A stretch of DNA of 37,531 nucleotides from Deltaproteobacteria bacterium UBA1386 (GTDB taxonomy: Bacteria; Desulfobacterota; Syntrophorhabdia; Syntrophorhabdales; Syntrophorhabdaceae): the NCBI GenBank assembly GCA_002305765.1, contig DBQU01000004.1, forward strand, positions 8,234-45,764. The letters run 5' to 3'. The translations under genes and the position numbers were made by a program. This document shows positions 1-8,286 of the stretch, piece by piece. Below the pieces are notes generated by a model that was not told where the DNA came from, ran no database searches, and saw only the letters and a program-made list of their open reading frames with translations. The first letter of the stretch is position 1, and every line of letters begins with the position of its first letter.

Positions 1-84
1 GCCGATTACGGCATCGTGGACGATGTCTTCGCCATCCTTCCCGCCCTGAAGGATGAACTGAAGAAGACACGGGAAGAGACGTAA
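1..84 (+). CDS. fixB: FixB / electron transfer flavoprotein alpha subunit, C-terminal fragment
   Basis: Only the last 27 codons are inside the window; the frame is open from base 1 to the TAA at 82-84. The visible residues (ADYGIVDDVFAILPAL and following) match the usual C-terminal end of ETF-alpha/FixB proteins, where a GIVGD-like turn lies in the FAD-binding domain. FixA/FixB form a heterodimeric flavoprotein that passes electrons to FixC/FixX. The following gene starts 5 bp downstream, so this is the upstream member of the same operon. The assignment rests on a short tail plus context (fixC and fixX follow). Confidence 0.8.
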   Translation, partial: ADYGIVDDVFAILPALKDELKKTREET

Positions 85-89
85 GGGGC

Positions 90-1379
90 ATGGACAAGAT
101 CGATGTCGTGATCGTCGGGGCCGGCCTCGCCGGCCTGTCCTGCGCCTGGGTGCTTTCGGGGCACGGTCTGCAGGTCATCGTCGTGGAGCGCGGCGACTTC
201 GCGGGCAGCAAGAACGTGACGGGCGGCAGGCTCTACCTCAAACCTGTAAGCGGCATGGCATCGGAGATGCTCGACGGAGCGCCTTTTGAGCGCAAGGTCG
301 TGCGCGAACGCTGGAGCCTTCTGGGAAGCACCAATTCCGTCAGTATCGACCACACCTCAGACCGGTTCAGGGATGAGGACCACAGCTACACGGTGCTCAG
401 GGCCCGCCTCGACAGGTGGCTTTCGGAGCGCCTTATGGCGAGGGGCGTTTTCGTGGTCCCCAAATACCGCGTCGACGATCTCCTGTGGGAGAACGGAGCG
501 GTGGCCGGGATACGCGCCGGGGCGGAAGAGATCCCCGCGCACGTCGTCGTGGCCGCCGATGGCGTCCTCTCCTTCATGGGACGCAAGGCGGGGTTGATGC
601 CTCCCCTTTCTCCGAAGACGTGTGCCGTGGGAATGAAAGAGGTGCTCGAGCTTTCCGAAGAGAAGATAAACGACCGTTTCAACGTCGGTGACGGGGAAGG
701 CGTTGCCCATCTGTTCCTCGGTGATGTGACGAAGGGTGTCTTCGGGGGCGGTTTTCTCTATACGAACAAGGATACCGTTTCGCTGGGTGTGGTGGCGGGT
801 ATCGGCGCCATGATGGGAAGGATTCCGGCGATGGATGCGTCGACGCTCCTCGATATGTTCAAGGAGCGCTACGAGATGCGAAGACTCCTCGAGGGCGCGA
901 AGATAGTCGAGTATTCGGCGCATGTCATACCCGAGGCCGGCTATGACGGCATCGGGAAGCTCTGCGGCAACGGCATTCTCCTCGCTGGCGACGCCGCGGG
1001 TCTCGCCCTCAACATGGGTGTGACGGTCCGGGGGATGGAATTCGCCATTGCCTCCGGCATGGCCGCCGCCGAGGCCATAGTCGAGGCGAAGGCGTCCGGT
1101 GACCTTTCGGAAAAGGGCCTTTCCCGCTACGGGGAACGTCTCAAGGAGACCTTCGTCCTCAAGGACCTCGAGGCATCGAGGAACATGCCGGGATACATCG
1201 ACAACGGCTCATTCTTCTCCTACTATCCCGAGACCTTCCCCGGGCTCCTCGAGAAGATCATGTGGTTTGACGAGAGCCCGAAAGGTTCCCTGGGAAAGAC
1301 CCTGTGGAAGGAGCTTCGCTCATCGGGTATGCTGAGCGTGAAACGACTCATCGAGCTTTACCGCATCAGGAATATTTGA
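90..1379 (+). CDS. fixC: FixC-type FAD-dependent ETF:quinone oxidoreductase-like flavoprotein
   Basis: A 429-residue flavoprotein. An N-terminal Rossmann dinucleotide fold is visible (VIVGAGLAGLSCAW, residues about 8-21) and is followed by an acidic ERGDFAGSKN segment typical of FixC and geranylgeranyl-reductase-like oxidoreductases. A second FAD-contact motif, GILLAGDAAGLALNMG, lies near residue 300. FixC takes electrons from the FixAB flavoprotein and hands them to quinone or, with FixX, to low-potential acceptors. The ATG at 90 lies 5 bp after fixB, and fixX starts 11 bp after this gene, so the three are co-transcribed. In an anaerobe the likely job is electron transfer linked to acyl-CoA oxidation or electron bifurcation; which of the two cannot be told from the sequence. 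Confidence 0.93.
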   Translation: MDKIDVVIVGAGLAGLSCAWVLSGHGLQVIVVERGDFAGSKNVTGGRLYLKPVSGMASEMLDGAPFERKVVRERWSLLGSTNSVSIDHTSDRFRDEDHSYTVLRARLDRWLSERLMARGVFVVPKYRVDDLLWENGAVAGIRAGAEEIPAHVVVAADGVLSFMGRKAGLMPPLSPKTCAVGMKEVLELSEEKINDRFNVGDGEGVAHLFLGDVTKGVFGGGFLYTNKDTVSLGVVAGIGAMMGRIPAMDASTLLDMFKERYEMRRLLEGAKIVEYSAHVIPEAGYDGIGKLCGNGILLAGDAAGLALNMGVTVRGMEFAIASGMAAAEAIVEAKASGDLSEKGLSRYGERLKETFVLKDLEASRNMPGYIDNGSFFSYYPETFPGLLEKIMWFDESPKGSLGKTLWKELRSSGMLSVKRLIELYRIRNI

Positions 1380-1390
1380 GGTGACAGGCC

Positions 1391-1669
1391 ATGAAGATAG
1401 ACGAAAAGCTTGCCCTTGACGCCTTCAAGACGGACAGGGAGAGCCACATCCTCATAGACCACGATATCTGCAGGTCCAGATGCACCCTGCGACACTGCCT
1501 GAACATCTGCCCCGGGCATCTGTATTCCTTCAACGAAGAGGGCAATGAGATAGTCGTGGAATACGCGGGATGCCTTGAATGCGGCACGTGCATGGTGGCC
1601 TGCACCGAAGGCGCCATCCAGTGGAGCTACCCCAGGGGGGATTTTGGCGTGCAGTACCGGTACGGATGA
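1391..1669 (+). CDS. fixX: FixX ferredoxin-like protein
   Basis: A 92-residue iron-sulfur protein. Cysteines are arranged as in FixX: an N-terminal group (CRSRCTLRHCLNICP) and a C-terminal CLECGTCMVAC followed by a GAIQWSYP tail, which is highly characteristic of FixX. FixX is the ferredoxin partner of FixC in the FixABCX complex and relays electrons to or from the FixC flavin. It is the last gene of the fix operon seen here, 11 bp after fixC. The next 249 bp are non-coding and carry the promoter region of the following regulator. Confidence 0.95.
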   Translation: MKIDEKLALDAFKTDRESHILIDHDICRSRCTLRHCLNICPGHLYSFNEEGNEIVVEYAGCLECGTCMVACTEGAIQWSYPRGDFGVQYRYG

Positions 1670-1846
1670 AAGCCGGTTGCAGGTTTCATATCTCAGGTTC
1701 CAGGAAAATGAGCTTTCTTCCACTCTTCGCGACCTTGCCGTGATCGAATTCCTGGATCGGTAAGCCCCGCGCGCGACAAGCCCCGTTTCCTGTCTCCTTA
1801 AGCCTTAAATATGTACTCTCCCTAGTTGTACTGTCTAATTATTTTC

Positions 1847-1875
1847 TTGACAACTGTTCTGTACTGTATAAGTAT
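1847..1875 (+). promoter_or_regulatory. Putative sigma70-type promoter of the HTH-cyclase gene
   Basis: A perfect TTGACA lies at 1847-1852. An A/T-rich stretch TATAAGTAT at 1867-1875 offers a -10-like hexamer (TAAGTA at 1869 with a 16-bp spacer, or AAGTAT at 1870 with 17). The local base composition drops sharply in GC compared with the flanking genes. A direct repeat TGTACTGT occurs at 1827-1834 and 1860-1867, one copy on each side of the -35 box. Confidence 0.5.
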
Positions 1876-1890
1876 GTAAATTGCTGGTTA

Positions 1891-1905
1891 GTTTACGGTG
1901 TAAAC
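1891..1905. promoter_or_regulatory. Palindromic operator candidate GTTTAC-GGT-GTAAAC
   Basis: A perfect 6-bp dyad with a 3-bp centre (GTTTACGGTGTAAAC) lies between the putative promoter and the start codon at 1919. Dyads of this size are typical binding sites for dimeric regulators. Because the downstream gene encodes a MerR-type HTH protein, autoregulation is the simplest reading, but this is inference only. Confidence 0.4.
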
Positions 1906-1918
1906 GGGGGGAAAGTGG

Positions 1919-3490
1919 ATGAGTGAGTCCAACAGCCGCAAATGGATAGACAGTAAGGAGCTTCTGACCAGGTCAGCGATATCAAGGGCAACCCTCAACA
2001 ACTACATCAAGCTCGGCGTTCTTCCGAGGCCCGTCGTGAAGAGCCCGGCGGACAGCCAGAAGGGTACGAAGAAGATCGGTTATTTTCCTGATACTGTCTT
2101 AGACACCATCAGCGAGATCAAGAAGCTCAAGGAAAAAGGCAAACCCATGGAGGCCATAGCCAGAGAAATGAGGACGTCCTCCCCGGAGTCCGGTTACGAG
2201 GGGCCTGAGCGCCGCGGTTCCGTTTCGCAGGACGCGGGAGAGAGGGTGCCCGTGGAATCTGTTGCAGTGCCGGGCGGAGGATTGCGGCTGACCCTCGATG
2301 AGGTGACCACACCGGCATATCTCTTGAATTATCAGTTTGAGATCGAGTGGATCAACGAAGCCGCGGAGCGCGAGATATTCGGGAAGCCGATCAGATCGAT
2401 ACGGGATGTCGAGTTCAGAAACGTCTTCCGGCTTTTCCTGGGTTGGGAGTTCAACCATTTTGTGAAGAACTGGGAGGAGATCTTCGCTTACCACATGGCC
2501 TTCTATAAGGCCAGGACCGGCAGGGAGCAGCTCCGTCAACTTTACTCGGACATGTCCGGCAGAGAAGCGGAATATCTGGAAGAGGTGTATGACCGGGCCG
2601 AAAAGATACCATCGGAGAAGATCCATCGCCGCAGTGTCAATGTAGAGGCTGAAGGAGGGTCCGGGCAGAGGTATCTCGTGTACACGACCTTTTTCCGTGA
2701 AGGGATGTTCTTCCTCTATGTCCGGGCGGACAGGACCCGGAAGAGCATCGCCGAGTTTCTCTCCGACCGTGAGACCGTGGTGAGGGACCTGTTGCAGCAG
2801 CGCCTGCCCACGCTGGTTTCCTTCAGCGTGCTTGTCGCCGATCTGCAGAACTCCGTCCGCATCTGCGCGGAGTTGCCGCCCGAGGAATATTTCGAGCTGA
2901 TAAACAGCATGTGGAGGATTCTGGAGGAATCCTTCAGGCGTTTCAACGGGATATACGGCAAGAGGATCGGCGACGGCGTGGTCTACTATTTCCTGAAGAA
3001 GCAGGACCCCAATTACCTGATGAACTCGATCAACTGCGCCCTGGCGATACGGGCGAGGATGGCGGATTTTTCCAACGAGTGGAAGACCCGCAAGAGATGG
3101 CTCAACGATCTGTACCTCAACATAGGCATAAACGAGGGACAGGAGTACTTCAGCACCACGACGCCGTCCTCGACGAACATCGAATTCACGGCCCTTGGCG
3201 ATACGATCAACTACGCGTCGAGACTGTCGAACCTTGCGCGGTTCGGCTCGATCCTGACCACGAAGAACGTCATGAACCACCTGAATGACGACGACAGGAG
3301 GGCCGTCCGTTATGGCATCAGAAAAAGACTGGAGGATCGGGAACTGTTTGTCGAGAATGTCTTTTCCCGGGTCGACGATCTCCTCAAGGATAACGATACG
3401 TGGCGCCAGCGGTTTGCCGACATCGCGACCTTGCCGGTAACGGAGATCACGGAAGGAAGAGCACAGGCACCGAAACAGGATCCCATTTGA
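1919..3490 (+). CDS. MerR-type HTH / PAS-like / class III adenylate cyclase fusion protein
   Basis: This 523-residue protein has an unusual domain order. Residues 10-85 form a MerR-like winged HTH (SRATLNNYIKLGVLPRP, then a GYFPDTVLDTISEIKKL wing/helix). Residues 122-270 look like a PAS sensor (AYLLNYQFEIEWINEAA at the start, FFREGMFFLYVRADR at the end). Residues 300-455 are a class III nucleotide cyclase domain. The catalytic set appears intact: metal aspartates D308 (VADLQNS) and D352 (KRIGDG), adenine-type K348 with T424 (the Lys/Thr pair known from cyanobacterial CyaC), and transition-state N431 and R435 (GDTINYASR). No transmembrane segment is visible, so it should be soluble. It probably makes a cyclic nucleotide, most likely cAMP, and binds DNA. 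The ATG follows GGGGGAAAG. The ABC exporter begins 115 bp downstream, with a CCGGTCAC/GTGACCGG inverted repeat (3491-3498/3539-3546) between them. Confidence 0.88.
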   Translation: MSESNSRKWIDSKELLTRSAISRATLNNYIKLGVLPRPVVKSPADSQKGTKKIGYFPDTVLDTISEIKKLKEKGKPMEAIAREMRTSSPESGYEGPERRGSVSQDAGERVPVESVAVPGGGLRLTLDEVTTPAYLLNYQFEIEWINEAAEREIFGKPIRSIRDVEFRNVFRLFLGWEFNHFVKNWEEIFAYHMAFYKARTGREQLRQLYSDMSGREAEYLEEVYDRAEKIPSEKIHRRSVNVEAEGGSGQRYLVYTTFFREGMFFLYVRADRTRKSIAEFLSDRETVVRDLLQQRLPTLVSFSVLVADLQNSVRICAELPPEEYFELINSMWRILEESFRRFNGIYGKRIGDGVVYYFLKKQDPNYLMNSINCALAIRARMADFSNEWKTRKRWLNDLYLNIGINEGQEYFSTTTPSSTNIEFTALGDTINYASRLSNLARFGSILTTKNVMNHLNDDDRRAVRYGIRKRLEDRELFVENVFSRVDDLLKDNDTWRQRFADIATLPVTEITEGRAQAPKQDPI

Positions 3491-3605
3491 CCGGTCACGC
3501 GTAGCCCGCGAGACCCGCGCACGCGCCTGATGCGGCGGGTGACCGGACGGTACGCCGCTCCCCTGTTTCTTTCCGCCCTTGTTTTCTGCTATCATTACGT
3601 CATTC

Positions 3606-4337
3606 ATGGAGATCATAACCGCCAGGGACCTTATCAAGGATTATGACGGGCTGAGGGCCGTCGACAGGGTCAGCTTCACCATCATCAAAGGGGAGTGCTT
3701 CGGTTTTCTCGGACCGAACGGGGCCGGCAAGACGACGATAATGCGCATCATCTACTGCTTTCTCCCGCCGACGGGCGGAGAGGTGAGGGTCCTCGGGCAT
3801 GACGTCACGAGGGAGCCCAGTCTCATCAAGTCGCGCATGGGTGTCATGCCTCAGGACGACAGTCTCGACCTCGACCTTTCCGTTATCCAGAACCTTGTTG
3901 TCTACGGCAGGTATTTTGATATGCCGAAGAGGAAGACGCTGCCCCTGGCAGAGAAGCTTCTCGCCTCCGTCGGTCTCGCGGACAAGATGAAGGCCAATAT
4001 CAGGGAACTGTCCGGAGGCATGAAGAGGAGTCTCCTTCTCGTGAGGTCCATCGTGAACGACCCCGACGTCATAATACTCGATGAGCCGACGACGGGCCTC
4101 GATCCCCACAGCAGGCAGATGGTCTGGAGAAGGCTCGAAGATCTGAAACGGCAGGGCAAGACCCTCCTTCTGACAACGCACTACATGGAAGAGGCGGAGA
4201 GGCTCTGCGATCGTGTGGCCATCATGGACAGGGGAAAGATCATCGTCATCGCCTCTCCGAAGGACCTTATGGGCGAACATGGAGGGAACCTCGAAGCGGT
4301 GTACCTCAAGCTCACGGGGAGGAAGCTTGAAGATTAA
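3606..4337 (+). CDS. NodI/CcmA-like ABC transporter ATP-binding protein
   Basis: A 243-residue ABC ATPase. Visible motifs are Walker A GPNGAGKTT, the Q-loop (VMPQDDSLD), the signature LSGGMKRS, Walker B VIILDEPTTGLDP and the H-loop TTHYMEEAERL. The sequence resembles NodI/DrrA-type exporters (the MPQDDSLDLDLSV segment). ATG 3606 is preferred over an in-frame TTG at 3579 because it begins directly with the usual MEIITARDLIKDY strand. The permease gene overlaps its 3' end by about 11 bp, so the two are translationally coupled. Exported substrate unknown; the family moves lipid-linked or small hydrophobic molecules. Confidence 0.92.
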   Translation: MEIITARDLIKDYDGLRAVDRVSFTIIKGECFGFLGPNGAGKTTIMRIIYCFLPPTGGEVRVLGHDVTREPSLIKSRMGVMPQDDSLDLDLSVIQNLVVYGRYFDMPKRKTLPLAEKLLASVGLADKMKANIRELSGGMKRSLLLVRSIVNDPDVIILDEPTTGLDPHSRQMVWRRLEDLKRQGKTLLLTTHYMEEAERLCDRVAIMDRGKIIVIASPKDLMGEHGGNLEAVYLKLTGRKLED

Positions 4338-5082
4338 ACGGGCCCTGAGGGTGTGGCAGAGGCACTTCACGGTCTACAGGAAGCTCTACCTGTCGAGCAT
4401 CGCGCTGAACTTCGTTGAACCCGTCCTCTACCTTGTCGCATTCGGGTTCGGCCTGGGTGGGTATATCACGGAGGTTGAGGGGAGGCCCTACATCAATTTC
4501 ATCGCGCCCGGCATCATAGCGTCCTCATCCATGTTCGCGACCATCTACGAATGCACCTACGGCACCTACGTGCGGATATTCTTCCAGAAGACCTTCGACG
4601 CCATCCTGGCGACACCCGTCAACATAGACGACCTGATCGCGGGCGAGCTCATATGGGGCGCGACGAAGAGCGTGCTTTACGGCATCATCATCATCGGGAC
4701 GATAAGCGCGTTCCACCTCGTCGATTCTCCCCTTGTCGTCCTCGTGATTCCCGTTCTCTTCCTGAGCGGACTCATCTTCGCGGAGATCTCGCTTATGTGC
4801 GTGGCATTGGTCCCCGGTGTCGACTCTCTCAACTATTTCTACACGCTCTTTCTGTCACCCATGTTTCTCCTGTCCGGCATATTCTTTCCTCTCCACAATC
4901 TCCCCGCCTTCGTCGGCAAGGTCGCCTGGTTCACGCCTCTCTATCACCTCACCAACGTCTGCAGGGCCCTCGCCGCTGGGTCCCCCGGCGACGCCCTTGA
5001 GGGCGCACTCTGGATAATCGTGGTCGTTGTTCTGCTGTCTCCCTTTCCGTTCAGGTTGATGCGAAGGAGGATAATCAGGTAG
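4327..5082 (+). CDS. NodJ-like ABC-2 transporter permease
   Basis: A 251-residue membrane protein with about six hydrophobic segments and the N-terminal LRVWQRHFTVYRKLYLSSI stretch typical of NodJ/ABC-2 permeases. A characteristic YTLFLSPMFLLSGIFFPL segment lies in the second half. The TTG at 4327 is chosen because it sits behind GGGGAGG (4316-4322) and overlaps the ATPase gene end, as is usual in nodIJ-type pairs; GTG 4351 is an alternative. It forms the membrane channel for the preceding ATPase. The stop is only 6 bp from the convergent stop of the carboxypeptidase gene at 5089, leaving no room for a separate terminator. Confidence 0.88.
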   Translation: MKIKRALRVWQRHFTVYRKLYLSSIALNFVEPVLYLVAFGFGLGGYITEVEGRPYINFIAPGIIASSSMFATIYECTYGTYVRIFFQKTFDAILATPVNIDDLIAGELIWGATKSVLYGIIIIGTISAFHLVDSPLVVLVIPVLFLSGLIFAEISLMCVALVPGVDSLNYFYTLFLSPMFLLSGIFFPLHNLPAFVGKVAWFTPLYHLTNVCRALAAGSPGDALEGALWIIVVVVLLSPFPFRLMRRRIIR

Positions 5083-5088
5083 GAGTTT

Positions 5089-6618
5089 CTATCGTTCCGA
5101 TGACGAGTGGTCGAGGAGCCTGAGAATGATCCTGTCCGTGGCGGTGTCGACGTCCGATGTCGCGACGTGGTTGTTGGAGAAGATGGAGAAGACCAGTCTT
5201 TCCCCTTTCATCGTCGTCACGTATCCCGAAAGGCCCCTTATGTGGGTCATCGTCCCTGTTTTTGCCCGTACTCTGTCCGCCGCGCGGGAGCCCTTGAGCC
5301 TCACGCCAAGAGTTCCGTCGACGCTCATGACGGGAAGGGAGTCGATGAAGGAACGGGCGTGGGGCCCCTGAGCCATGATCCTCAATAACCGCGCGACGCT
5401 GTCGGGCGTGACGAGGTCGTGCCTGGAGAGACCCGAGCCATCGGCCATGACGACTCCGGAGGTATTAAGCCCGGCGCGGCGAAGCGCGGCAAGGGCGGCC
5501 GCGGCGGACCCCTCGGTCCCGGCCGCCCCCGCGGCCCTGCCCGTCGCGAGGAGCAGAAGCTCGGCGTAGAGATTGTTGCTGAGCTTGTTGACCACCTTTA
5601 CGATCTCGGCAAGCCGGGGAGAATGGTAGACGGCAACGGTCGTCCATTTTCCCTTCTCTCTTCTTGTTCTTACGTCCACCGTCTTCGGGCAGTTGCGGGC
5701 GCACAGGATATCCCCCTTGACGGCGATACCGGCGGCTTCAAGGGTTTCCCTCAAGACAAAACCCCCAAAATAGGCGGGATGGTTCACGGCCACATAGCGG
5801 GTTATCATCCTCGTTCCGGGCCCGATGGAGCCGGTTATCGACAGGGTCCTCGGCGTCGCGTACTCGAGGCTGACGACATCCGGGCCCGCATTTTTTCGGA
5901 CTGTGAGGCCGCGCGCGAGACTCACGTAGTCCGTGGCGGGCTCCATGGCGATACGTGCCGCCTCTCCTGTCCTGCCCGATGGGGTTATGTCGAGCTGAAT
6001 ACAGTTGTTGTTGAAAGTGAAGGCGTCCCTTGGGGCGCTGAAGCAGTTTACCGGGTCGACGTCCCAGCCTTTGCCGTACGGCTTGTCCGGGAACGCGGAG
6101 TTGTCGATCACAAGGTCGCCGCCGATCTCCCTCACACCCTGCTCCTTCAGCTTTGCCGCCCACCGGCGGAACACATGGAGCACGTCTCCCTCGTGGAAGT
6201 ACCCCGATATGGTGGGATCGCCCGATCCCTCGACGATGATGTCTCCGCTCAGGACGCCGGAGGTCACCGTGCCGTCCGTGATAAGCCGCGTCTCCCACCG
6301 GAAATCCGGGGAGAGCGCCAACAGGGCCGCGGCCGTGGTGAAAAGCTTCATGTTGGATGCGGGAACGAACCGCTTGCCGGCGTTGTATTCGAAGATTCTC
6401 CGTCCCGTTGCCAGGGAGTCGACGACGACCCCAACGTGGGCCGCTTCGAGCGCGGGGTCGTCGAGGATGGCCGCGAGGTCTTCATTGAGCGTCCCGGTTG
6501 TTTCGGCTGGAGCCAAAAGGGGAAGGGCGTACAGGATGGTTAGAAACACAAGGACCATGGACAGATACCGAAGGTGTCCGCGGTCCCGTTCTCCCGCCGT
6601 CATGTTGCCTGTTGTCAT
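5089..6618 (-). CDS. dacB: D-alanyl-D-alanine carboxypeptidase/endopeptidase, PBP4 (DacB) type
   Basis: This 509-residue protein belongs to peptidase family S13. All three penicillin-binding active-site motifs are present: SxxK as SNMK (S88-K91), SxN as SNN (347-349) and KTG (453-455). The large insert between SxxK and SxN is typical of PBP4. An N-terminal hydrophobic stretch (residues about 20-37, ending LLAPAET) looks like a signal peptide, so the enzyme acts in the periplasm, cleaving D-Ala-D-Ala and peptide crosslinks of murein. It is the last gene of a minus-strand operon, 19 bp after an ArnT-like gene. Confidence 0.92.
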   Translation of the reverse strand: MTTGNMTAGERDRGHLRYLSMVLVFLTILYALPLLAPAETTGTLNEDLAAILDDPALEAAHVGVVVDSLATGRRIFEYNAGKRFVPASNMKLFTTAAALLALSPDFRWETRLITDGTVTSGVLSGDIIVEGSGDPTISGYFHEGDVLHVFRRWAAKLKEQGVREIGGDLVIDNSAFPDKPYGKGWDVDPVNCFSAPRDAFTFNNNCIQLDITPSGRTGEAARIAMEPATDYVSLARGLTVRKNAGPDVVSLEYATPRTLSITGSIGPGTRMITRYVAVNHPAYFGGFVLRETLEAAGIAVKGDILCARNCPKTVDVRTRREKGKWTTVAVYHSPRLAEIVKVVNKLSNNLYAELLLLATGRAAGAAGTEGSAAAALAALRRAGLNTSGVVMADGSGLSRHDLVTPDSVARLLRIMAQGPHARSFIDSLPVMSVDGTLGVRLKGSRAADRVRAKTGTMTHIRGLSGYVTTMKGERLVFSIFSNNHVATSDVDTATDRIILRLLDHSSSER

Positions 6619-6637
6619 CGTGTCACAGCCTCGCGGA

Positions 6638-8281
6638 TCAGTAGTTCGACAGGAGGCACCTGTCGTTCTGGCACAGATGGGTCGTTATACGTCCGGGGAA
6701 CCTTTTCTCCAGGTTCTTTACCCTCTTGGATTTCGTGATGAAGAGGACCTTCCTGTCGGAGCCGAGAAGGCGGAAGAACTCCGCTTCCTCCATGAATATC
6801 TTCCGGGCGTCGTCATACTTGGCGCCCATGGCGAGCTCTCCCTTGTACGACGCGATGACGACAGGACGTTTGAGATAGAAGGGTATCGTCAGGTCGAGTC
6901 CGGAGTAGTTCACGACAATGTCCGGTCGCGTCTCCAGTTCCGACGCGGCCAGCGCCAGCTTCTTGGCCGTGTTGATCCTGTCGACCACCCCGGAATGGGC
7001 CATGATGGCAATGATGGTGGAAAGAGAGAAGAGAAGCAGAATGACGAAAAGCCTTCCCGGGTCTCTGAAGCTCCGCAGGAGGAAAAGGACGAGACAGGCA
7101 GCCGAGGTGAGAGACATCCAGAGGGAAAAGTGTTTCAGGTCGAGCGTGATGGATGTCGCGTCCATCGAAATGTCTGCGATATATGCCATGAAATCGTCGC
7201 TGAAATAGAGCAGGCAGGAGAAGGCAAATATGGCCATGAGGAGTCCGTAGACGACGATCTCCCAGTGCCGCCGAAAACGGGACCCGCGGCTCTCGTGGAA
7301 AAGGATGCCCAGAGGAAGAGAAAGGGCGGGGAAGGCGGGGAGGATGTACGGCGGAAGCTTGGAGCCGGAGACGCTGAAGAAGACGAACACAAGGGCGGAC
7401 CACAGGATGAAGAAACGGCAGTCCGGGCGTCTCCACGTCGAGGCGACGGCGCGGGGGATGAAAAGCGACCAGGGCAGCATCCCCCCCAGGAGAACGGGTA
7501 TGAAGTAATGCAGGGGCCCTCCTCTGTCATGTTTCCTGGTGGTGAAGCGAAGGAAATGCTGGTCCACGAAGAAGAAGTCGACGAACTCCTTTTCTTTCAC
7601 CGATATGATGACGAACCACGGCGCCGCCATGGCGAAATACAGGAAGAAGCCCGTGAGAGGCTTCATGTGCCTTACGAAGGAGATATCCCTTTGCGCGAGG
7701 AGGAAGATGAGAACGGTACCGCACAAGAGGACCGGCGCGACGGGGCCTTTAGTGAGCGTCGCCATCGCCATGGCTCCGTAGAATCCGTAGACGAAGGCGC
7801 CCCCTCTCTTCCGGTAGTGTTCGTAGAAGCACAGGAGGGCCAGAAAGAGCCAGAAGGTGAGGACCATGTCCGTGGTGACTATCCGCGCCATTCCGAAAAA
7901 TCCGAAGGACGACAGGAGGACCAGGGAGGCAAGGAAGGCCGCCTCCTCGTCGGTCCACCTCCGGCCGAAGAAGAAGAGGCACATGACGCAGAGGAAAGCG
8001 GCAAGGGCGTTGGGAAACCTGAATGACCACTCGCTCACCCCGAAGAGCTTGTACGATACTGCCACGGCCCAGTAGAGGAAGGGCGGTTTCTCGAAATACC
8101 GCACGTCGTTGAGTCGCGGGACGGTGTAGTCCCCGCTTTCCACCATCTCCCGGGGTATCTCGGCGTATCTCCCTTCATCGGGCTCCTTCAGGGAGTAGTC
8201 ACCGAGACCGTAGAAGATGAAGGCGTACGACAGGACGAGAAGGATGATGGTGTATTTGATGAAGGTCTTTCCCGGTCTCAT
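6638..8281 (-). CDS. ArnT-like / PMT-family lipid-linked glycosyltransferase (copy 1)
   Basis: A 547-residue polytopic membrane protein of the GT-C fold. The N-terminal periplasmic loop carries EPDEGRYAEIPREM (from residue 33, with the acidic catalytic D35/E36) and YFEKPP at 62-67, the signature of ArnT-like transferases. About eleven hydrophobic segments follow, then a soluble C-terminal domain (from about residue 430). Relatives move an amino-sugar or sugar from undecaprenyl phosphate onto lipid A or another envelope glycan. Substrate cannot be assigned. It lies 5 bp after a second, diverged ArnT-like gene and 19 bp before dacB, so all three are probably one envelope-modification operon. 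Confidence 0.88.
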   Translation of the reverse strand: MRPGKTFIKYTIILLVLSYAFIFYGLGDYSLKEPDEGRYAEIPREMVESGDYTVPRLNDVRYFEKPPFLYWAVAVSYKLFGVSEWSFRFPNALAAFLCVMCLFFFGRRWTDEEAAFLASLVLLSSFGFFGMARIVTTDMVLTFWLFLALLCFYEHYRKRGGAFVYGFYGAMAMATLTKGPVAPVLLCGTVLIFLLAQRDISFVRHMKPLTGFFLYFAMAAPWFVIISVKEKEFVDFFFVDQHFLRFTTRKHDRGGPLHYFIPVLLGGMLPWSLFIPRAVASTWRRPDCRFFILWSALVFVFFSVSGSKLPPYILPAFPALSLPLGILFHESRGSRFRRHWEIVVYGLLMAIFAFSCLLYFSDDFMAYIADISMDATSITLDLKHFSLWMSLTSAACLVLFLLRSFRDPGRLFVILLLFSLSTIIAIMAHSGVVDRINTAKKLALAASELETRPDIVVNYSGLDLTIPFYLKRPVVIASYKGELAMGAKYDDARKIFMEEAEFFRLLGSDRKVLFITKSKRVKNLEKRFPGRITTHLCQNDRCLLSNY

Positions 8282-8286
8282 GATCT

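Noticed and set aside
1575..1763. Small frame overlapping the end of fixX
   Set aside because: Its first half is the out-of-frame fixX sequence; there is no ribosome site.
2099..3637. A 512-codon minus-strand open frame
   Set aside because: Antisense to the HTH-cyclase gene, whose catalytic residues are well ordered in the plus strand.
6005..8026. A 673-codon plus-strand open frame
   Set aside because: Antisense to dacB and the ArnT-like gene; low-complexity charged sequence only.
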